Shown piece by piece: positions 47,961 to 52,562 of a DNA stretch of 52,562 nucleotides; position 1 is the stretch's first letter, and the number at the start of each line of letters is the position of its first letter. The notes below the pieces were generated by a model, which saw nothing but the letters and a program-made list of their open reading frames with translations, was not told the origin of the DNA and searched no databases. The translations under genes and the position numbers were made by a program. The DNA is taken from the NCBI GenBank assembly GCA_900128585.1, contig LT642159.1, positions 1 through 52,562 of the forward strand, written 5' to 3'. This stretch comes from Stramenopiles sp. TOSAG23-3. Its lineage: Eukaryota > Sar.

Positions 47961-48389
47961 ATGGGCCTTTGTGCTACCAATAGAATTCCCCCATTGCTCT
48001 GGGTGCTCTTTTCTTGCCTTTGTGGAAGCGCCTATGGAGCGGACGATGATGATGGGTCTCCAAGTGCAACTAACATTATCGTAGGAGCGTGCGTATGCAT
48101 TTGCCTCGTTTTTGTGGTCGTAATGTATTGCAAACCCTACATTCAGGGAAAGCGTAAATCAGCAGAAGTGGAAAGTGAAGTCCATGTGATCCAGGTATCA
48201 ACTTTTAAAAACCCGAACGCCAAAGCAGCGGCAGCGTGGGATGCAGAAGAGAAGCCACTGAGCGCGGAGGATATATACAAAGAGTCTGAAGAGAGCGCGA
48301 AAGCGCACGGAGAAAAGACCAAGGAAGCACACGAAAAGAAAAAGTCCAGGCTCGAAGCAAGGCTTGCCGCTCGAAAACAGAAAGGATAG
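47961..48389 (+). CDS. Small type I single-pass membrane protein
   Basis: 142 aa, no family recognised. Signal peptide about 1-26 (LLWVLFSCLCGSAYG), a very short acidic ectodomain (DDDDGSPSATN), then one transmembrane helix at about 38-57 rich in Cys and Val (IIVGACVCICLVFVVVMYC). The cytosolic part is highly charged, ending in an Ala/Glu/Lys-rich helix (EKKKSRLEARLAARKQK). With almost no ectodomain it looks like a membrane-anchored cytosolic helix or adaptor. The ATG at 47961 is the start that gives the signal peptide. Confidence 0.7.
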   Translation: MGLCATNRIPPLLWVLFSCLCGSAYGADDDDGSPSATNIIVGACVCICLVFVVVMYCKPYIQGKRKSAEVESEVHVIQVSTFKNPNAKAAAAWDAEEKPLSAEDIYKESEESAKAHGEKTKEAHEKKKSRLEARLAARKQKG

Positions 48390-48814
48390 AGTGATTTTGT
48401 TTTCCGTCGGACAAATTTGCTGCGCACACAGTTAAAAACAAAAAAATAGACTTCTTTAAACAATGGCCGCCGTCTGTATCATGTTTATATTTCGTAAGAG
48501 TACCGAAGTGTCTTAAAACGTACGAAGTAAAAAAACAACATGATGAATTTTTAATAGTCCATATATATTATATAAGAGAATATAACTTTTTTTTTCATAT
48601 TTTTTTATAATTTTTTACATCATAAATAATACTCCATCCTGTTCTGTGTATTTCTTTGATTTTTGTGATGGAACGTTTTACTATACATTATTTATGTACT
48701 TCAAGCATATTTTTATTTTCCCTATCAAAATTTCAATGGCTTCCTTCCGTCTTTTTTCAACAATTTTTTTTATAATAAAAATAAATATAACAAACTGTGT
48801 ACTTTACTTTGAAC
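48390..48814. other. Convergent intergenic region
   Basis: AT-rich spacer between the 3' ends of the single-pass protein gene and SP-c. Long T-runs near 48588-48615. No gene or known repeat seen. Confidence 0.5.
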
Positions 48815-49444
48815 TTAGGACGATTCTTCCCCCGAACCGCTGGCGCCTTCCGTTGGCCCACTGGCATTACTGGAGCCACTGGCACCGCTGCTCCCGGACA
48901 TGGCGGCTACGCCGTCTGGGCCAGAGGGGCCACTTTCCATTCCCAGCTTCATTCTTAACTTCTTTTTCTCCTCGTCTTTTTTGTCTTGCAGCGCAATCCT
49001 GGCGTTCAACGCTATGTTTGCTGCCAATAAATTCCTGGTTTCCGCCGAATATTTAGCTACCATTTCCCCGACGCCTTTCTCAGTCTCCGTGTGGGCCTGT
49101 CGGGACAACACGTGGGCCGGTGGGATACCAAAATGATGCTCCGCCGCCACTTTTGGCACGCGCACTTTGGGGGGAATGTAGGTTTTGTTTTTTTCTAGTT
49201 CTGGGGTCAACGGAGCGGGCTTTGGGATAACGTCTTCATCGGACCATTTGTCACCACGGTTGGTCAAAACTCCATCTACTTTAGTAGGGGGCGGGGCCTC
49301 CACCTTTGCACCCCTCAGAATCACCTTCAAGTTGTCAGAATGGGTCAGCCCTACTATTTTCGGCGCATCTTGCGCACTGGCCGAAGCGATTAAACTACAG
49401 ACAGCGGCAGCCGCAAATACATACAACGCACGTGGAAACACCAT
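48815..49444 (-). CDS. Secreted protein SP-c with Ser/Gly-rich tail
   Basis: 209 aa, family not recognised. Signal peptide 1-24 (ALYVFAAAAVCSLIASASAQ). The mature N-terminal half is Pro/Lys/Val-rich (KVEAPPPTKVDG, IPKPAPLTPE, IPPKVRVPKV). A helical Ala/Lys/Glu segment follows (SAETRNLLAANIALNARIAL). The C-terminus is a low-complexity Ser/Gly/Ala tail (SGSSGASGSSNASGP). No cysteine in the mature part and no membrane anchor. Probably extracellular. It does not share the WMRP block of SP-a and SP-b, but the composition is similar. Confidence 0.7.
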   Translation of the reverse strand: MVFPRALYVFAAAAVCSLIASASAQDAPKIVGLTHSDNLKVILRGAKVEAPPPTKVDGVLTNRGDKWSDEDVIPKPAPLTPELEKNKTYIPPKVRVPKVAAEHHFGIPPAHVLSRQAHTETEKGVGEMVAKYSAETRNLLAANIALNARIALQDKKDEEKKKLRMKLGMESGPSGPDGVAAMSGSSGASGSSNASGPTEGASGSGEESS

Positions 49445-50226
49445 GACTACTCACTCACGCGCAGTTATTTACACGGTCTTAAAATTACAAAATCAAAATA
49501 CGTGCCGTTACCTGTCTAACGTTTTGCTCACACTCCTCAAGACTCCACTTTTCAGCCTACAAAAGCTTACATGAACTTGGTATCAACACTGATATCCAAG
49601 CAATCCCCCACAGTTTACTAAAATTTACAACGGGAGCTTAAAATTGTGCCTCCTTTGCTAAGTTCTCCCATCCTTCATCCTCCCTGTGTTTGCTTTTTGC
49701 TTTGCTGCTAAAAGAAAAACAAATATAATATTAGAATACGAATAACTATTGTATTTACTATACTTAATTTATTTATAATATGCCTATTTGATTATATAAA
49801 TATATGTTATTATTATATAAATTAATTAAAGTATATACCTATATTTTATTAAACAACTACTTTCTTTCCTCCCCCCCCCCTTTTTATTTTTCATCAATTT
49901 GCTCTGCTGTTACTGTTGCACCTCTCTCTCTCTCTCTACTACGAGTACTGTACGAGTATATAAAATCATCAGATATCTCATCTTCTCTATCTACCTGGAC
50001 TAGTATAATACGATACGAGTACACCACACCACACCGTATCATCATATAATAAAATATCATCACAGAAGAAGAAGAATATTAAAAAAAAACAAATAAAAAT
50101 GATGATCTCATTTTCTCTTTCTTCTTCTTCATCATCAAAAAAAGCAAGCAGCGCAAGAAGAAGAAAGAAGAAGAAAAAAATAATAAAAAAAAAAAAAAGA
50201 AGAGAAAAAAAAAAAGAAAGAAGAGA

Positions 50227-50280
<54 letters not shown>

Positions 50281-50595
50281 AGAGAAAAAAAAAAAGGAGA
50301 GAAGAAAATAAATATTTAGACTAGTCGTCGTCGTCGTCTAATTAATAATTAATAAATAATAATTACTACTTATTATAATCCAATTAAATTATTATTAATC
50401 ATCTCTCAACACAACAAAAACAAAAACAACGGAGCTTTGAAAAATGAAAAAAATATACGTGACAGAATAGTTAAAAGGATACTACACGAAAGAAATATAA
50501 GATTACATTGTTTCATTTTGTTTCGATTCGTATCGAATGAATTAACCAGAGGTTATTAATACAAGATTTTGAAAAGTATATAACATATTGAAAAA
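49445..50595. other. Intergenic upstream of SP-c and the SERF-like gene
   Basis: 1.15 kb of divergent spacer. Contents: moderately complex DNA to 49700, AT-rich DNA, a C-run (49870-49879), a CT repeat (49922-49937), and a long A/G-only block (50150-50310). An open frame of Lys/Arg/Glu codons spans the A/G block (50099-50311), but it only reflects the repeat. No RNA gene recognised. Confidence 0.45.
50150..50310. repeat. A/G homopurine tract
   Basis: About 160 bases, nearly all A and G on the plus strand, made of A-runs separated by GAGA or GAAAG. Mirror-like homopurine DNA of this kind can form triplexes, and it is prone to assembly error. Confidence 0.9.
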
Positions 50596-50826
50596 ATGGT
50601 AAGAGGTCACGCAAAAGAGGCTGCTCAACAGAAGCGCGCGAAGGAGATGGCGAAGAAGAAGAAAGCCTCTTCTAACTTGAAATCGGACACGAAGGGGGAC
50701 TGGGCGAGTGCACAGAAAGACCGCGAAGCGAAGAGGGCTGCTAAAGAAGAAGCGAAAAAGAAAAAGGAAGCGAAAGCGAAGAAAGAAGCGAAAAAGGCCA
50801 TGAAGGCACTGGGGAAGAAGAAGTAA
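50596..50826 (+). CDS. SERF/4F5-like small basic protein
   Basis: 76 aa. The N-terminus MVRGHAKEAAQQKRAKEMAK follows the M-x-R-G-x-x-(K/R)-x-x-(A)-x-x-K pattern of the 4F5/SERF family. These are short disordered Lys-rich proteins that affect amyloid formation and bind nucleic acid. The rest is Lys/Ala/Glu-rich (GDWASAQKDREAKRAAKEEA, then KKK repeats). Family assignment relies on the N-terminal pattern and composition only. Coding DNA has balanced composition, unlike the A/G tract upstream, which supports a real gene. Confidence 0.62.
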   Translation: MVRGHAKEAAQQKRAKEMAKKKKASSNLKSDTKGDWASAQKDREAKRAAKEEAKKKKEAKAKKEAKKAMKALGKKK

Positions 50827-51185
50827 ACTGCTGGTCGGAGTGTGTCGGGCAAGTTTTTTCTTACTCCGTCGTTTGTGTAAAACATACTTCGCACCGAGAA
50901 GAACGAGAGAGTGAGTGAGGGTTACAGTGTCAATTGCGGTTTGCTTATTGTACAATTTTACAAAATAGTGTGCAAAGTTATTCTTATTCATCGTACACAT
51001 TCGAATACACCCTTTTTTATATCTACATTTTACTTTTTGTTCGTGGAGCTGCCGCGCCAGGTGAGGAGGGACGGCAAGTTTCATTTAATATTTTATAATT
51101 CGTCACACCTCTTTCTGTGTGGCCACTATTTTTCATCATACCCACGAACAAAATATCAAGCGGCAGCATGTGCCTGCCTCTTTCC
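50827..51185. other. Convergent intergenic region
   Basis: 360 bases between the 3' ends of the SERF-like and coiled-coil genes. Moderately complex sequence, no recognised motif. The plus-strand open frames here lack homology and overlap the next gene. Confidence 0.5.
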
Positions 51186-51842
51186 CTATAGGTCCAAAAT
51201 TTTCTGCAGGCGTTTGTTTTCTTCATCGCCACAGGATTTTTGAAACACAAACTTTGGCTGGTACTCAGGATCTAACAGTCGTGTCAGGTTTGTTGCTTCG
51301 ACACTACTTGGTAAGCGGAGGATCAGGTCGCTCAATTCCTCCTCGGCGGCCTCTTTCTGCCGCTTGCCCCGCTTCAATATCCGCTCTTGTGCCTCTTTCA
51401 TAGCTTGTTTTGCCGACCGCTTCTCCGCTTCGCTGGGACGCGAATCCTTTTGTTTCGCGAGGCGTTTTTCTCGCTCTTCCTGCGCCCGTTTGGCAACCCT
51501 CCTTCTGCACTGCTGCCTTAGCTCGTCGGGGCTCACCTTCTTCCTCCGCCTCGAATCTCTTTGTTTCTCCCTCCGGTTTTCTCTTTCTTCCATTTCTTCC
51601 GCTTCTTTCTGTTGCTGTTCTCGCTTTCGTCGCATTTTAATCTGAGAATTCATCCGTTCGTTCATTTTATTCTTCAGCATCTGTATCTTGTGGTCTTTCC
51701 TCCTCTGCTCTGCAATAGCCCTTTCGTACTCAATTAGTTCGGCAAATATTTCACCCTTCAGCTCTTCGCCCAGGATATCGCCCACTGCACGCTGTCGCCG
51801 GCGTTGCCTTGCCAATTCATGTCGATTGCCAAGATGGGACAT
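51186..51842 (-). CDS. Charged coiled-coil protein, unrecognised
   Basis: 218 aa from ATG 51842. Composition is dominated by Arg, Lys, Glu and Gln from about residue 8 to 165 (RQRRRQRAVGDILGEELKGE, NSQIKMRRKREQQQKEAEEM), with long predicted helices and no hydrophobic core. The last 50 residues change character (ELSDLILRLPSSVEATNLTR, EYQPKFVFQKSC) and may form a small docking segment. The layout recalls ciliary or cytoskeletal coiled-coil proteins, but no orthologue can be named. No signal or membrane segment. Confidence 0.68.
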   Translation of the reverse strand: MSHLGNRHELARQRRRQRAVGDILGEELKGEIFAELIEYERAIAEQRRKDHKIQMLKNKMNERMNSQIKMRRKREQQQKEAEEMEERENRREKQRDSRRRKKVSPDELRQQCRRRVAKRAQEEREKRLAKQKDSRPSEAEKRSAKQAMKEAQERILKRGKRQKEAAEEELSDLILRLPSSVEATNLTRLLDPEYQPKFVFQKSCGDEENKRLQKILDL

Positions 51843-52562
51843 CTTAAACTGGTCAAAATCGAAACCGAGTTATACAAAGCAAGAAATACCAAAACCCCTG
51901 TTCACCGCGGATACGCCTGGACCAAAATGCGCGCCTTGGGGTCTAACCGTTATACTCTTAATGTTCCTTCCTGCCGTCTTTCCTAGGGAGGGAGGGGCCG
52001 AATACTTTATTGATGCTCCTTTTCTTCCCTGTAACTTCACTGTTAATTTGGAAAACGATCATTTACATCTACATTGAACACTTTAAAAACACAAAATTGT
52101 AAAAAATCTCTCTCTGAAGATACGCAGGAGACCGGAGGCGGTATAGGTGTCAATTAATAATCATCCAAAAGTAGTAGTATTCCACCCACCAGCTCTTGAC
52201 TAGCAGACTAGCAGCAGAGGATAGAAGACAGAAAAAGAAAAGAAGAAGGGGGGGGATGAAGTGAAACGGCCCTGCTCCCTGCTACTGGTATTTATACTTG
52301 GTACCCTACCTGCATCACAGTCTTACGAATTATTTTGTTACTCTCTTCTTGTTATTACAGTACTGTATTAATATTAAAATAATTATATAATATTCAACAT
52401 TACATTACGACACATACGTACTACAAACGAGGAATATTATTAATACCCTCCCTCCTCCCGGGGAAAATCTTCTTCTTCTTCTTCTTCTTCTTCTTCTTCT
52501 TCTTCTTCTTCTTCTTCTTCTTCTTTCTCTTCTTCTTCTTCTTCTTCTTCTTCTTCTTCTTC
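51843..52562. other. Right end of window, intergenic
   Basis: Upstream of the coiled-coil gene, so it should contain that promoter. An open frame on the plus strand (51688-52077) mostly lies opposite the gene and is considered a shadow. After 52130 the DNA is AT-rich, ending in the TTC microsatellite. Confidence 0.45.
52467..52562. repeat. TTC microsatellite at window edge
   Basis: About 30 TTC units with one interruption (TTTCTC near 52524), continuing to the last base. The left window edge is the complementary AAG repeat. Confidence 0.95.

Noticed and set aside
50099-50311. Lys/Arg/Glu-rich 70-codon frame
   Set aside because: It is the translation of an A/G homopurine tract, not a gene.
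51688-52077. 129-codon frame opposite the coiled-coil gene
   Set aside because: Composition mirrors the charged gene on the other strand; only the tail is independent and it resembles nothing.
1-52562. tRNA or 5S genes
   Set aside because: I scanned by eye for A-box/B-box (GGTTCGA) pairs and found none with consistent spacing; isolated GGTTCGA strings at 8740 and 12078 have no partner or lie in a gene. tRNAscan-SE would be decisive.

Overview
This is a stretch of nuclear DNA from a unicellular eukaryote. I count 24 protein genes in 52.5 kb, about one per 2.2 kb, on both strands. They include core eukaryotic machinery: two RNA polymerase III subunits, TAF2, the splicing factors CWC25 and TFIP11, cytosolic-type prolyl-tRNA synthetase, PDCD2, a SET/MYND methyltransferase and a coactosin-like actin-binding protein. 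Almost every gene reads through as one uninterrupted frame, so introns are rare; TFIP11 is the one clear exception. TAA, TAG and TGA all serve as stops, so the code looks standard. Coding DNA has balanced composition. Intergenic DNA is very AT-rich and full of simple repeats (GAA/TTC, TTTC, poly-A). An alanine/glyoxylate-type aminotransferase ending in a perfect peroxisomal signal (SKL) suggests photorespiration and therefore an alga, but the species cannot be fixed from the sequence.

Layout. 0.4-14 kb: RPC1 (+), peroxisomal aminotransferase (+), RPC11 (-), CWC25 (+), an unrecognised Tudor/Agenet-like protein (-), and a secreted Gly-rich/Cys-rich protein (-). 14-29 kb: TAF2 (+), an RWDD2-like RWD/DUF1115 protein (+), TFIP11 (-, with a frame break), prolyl-tRNA synthetase (-), and an LRR/coiled-coil protein (-). 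30-42 kb: an acidic IQ-motif protein (+), a secretory-pathway J-protein with PSI, cyanovirin-like and thioredoxin domains (-), a SMYD-like protein (+), PDCD2 (+), a coactosin-like protein (-) and a hydroxylysine-kinase-like protein (+). 42.4-49.5 kb: five consecutive secreted or membrane proteins, including two divergently transcribed members of a small secreted family I do not recognise. 50.6-51.9 kb: a SERF-like basic peptide (+) and a charged coiled-coil protein (-).

There is no operon-like organisation, and most neighbours are functionally unrelated. The two Pol III subunits lie within 3 kb of each other. The unusual parts are: the J-protein with a cyanovirin-type domain; the secreted paralogue pair; a 294-bp foldback element with long terminal inverted repeats at 34.6-34.9 kb; a dispersed repeat family, built partly of about 55-nt units, that recurs next to gene 3' ends; and the frame break in TFIP11.
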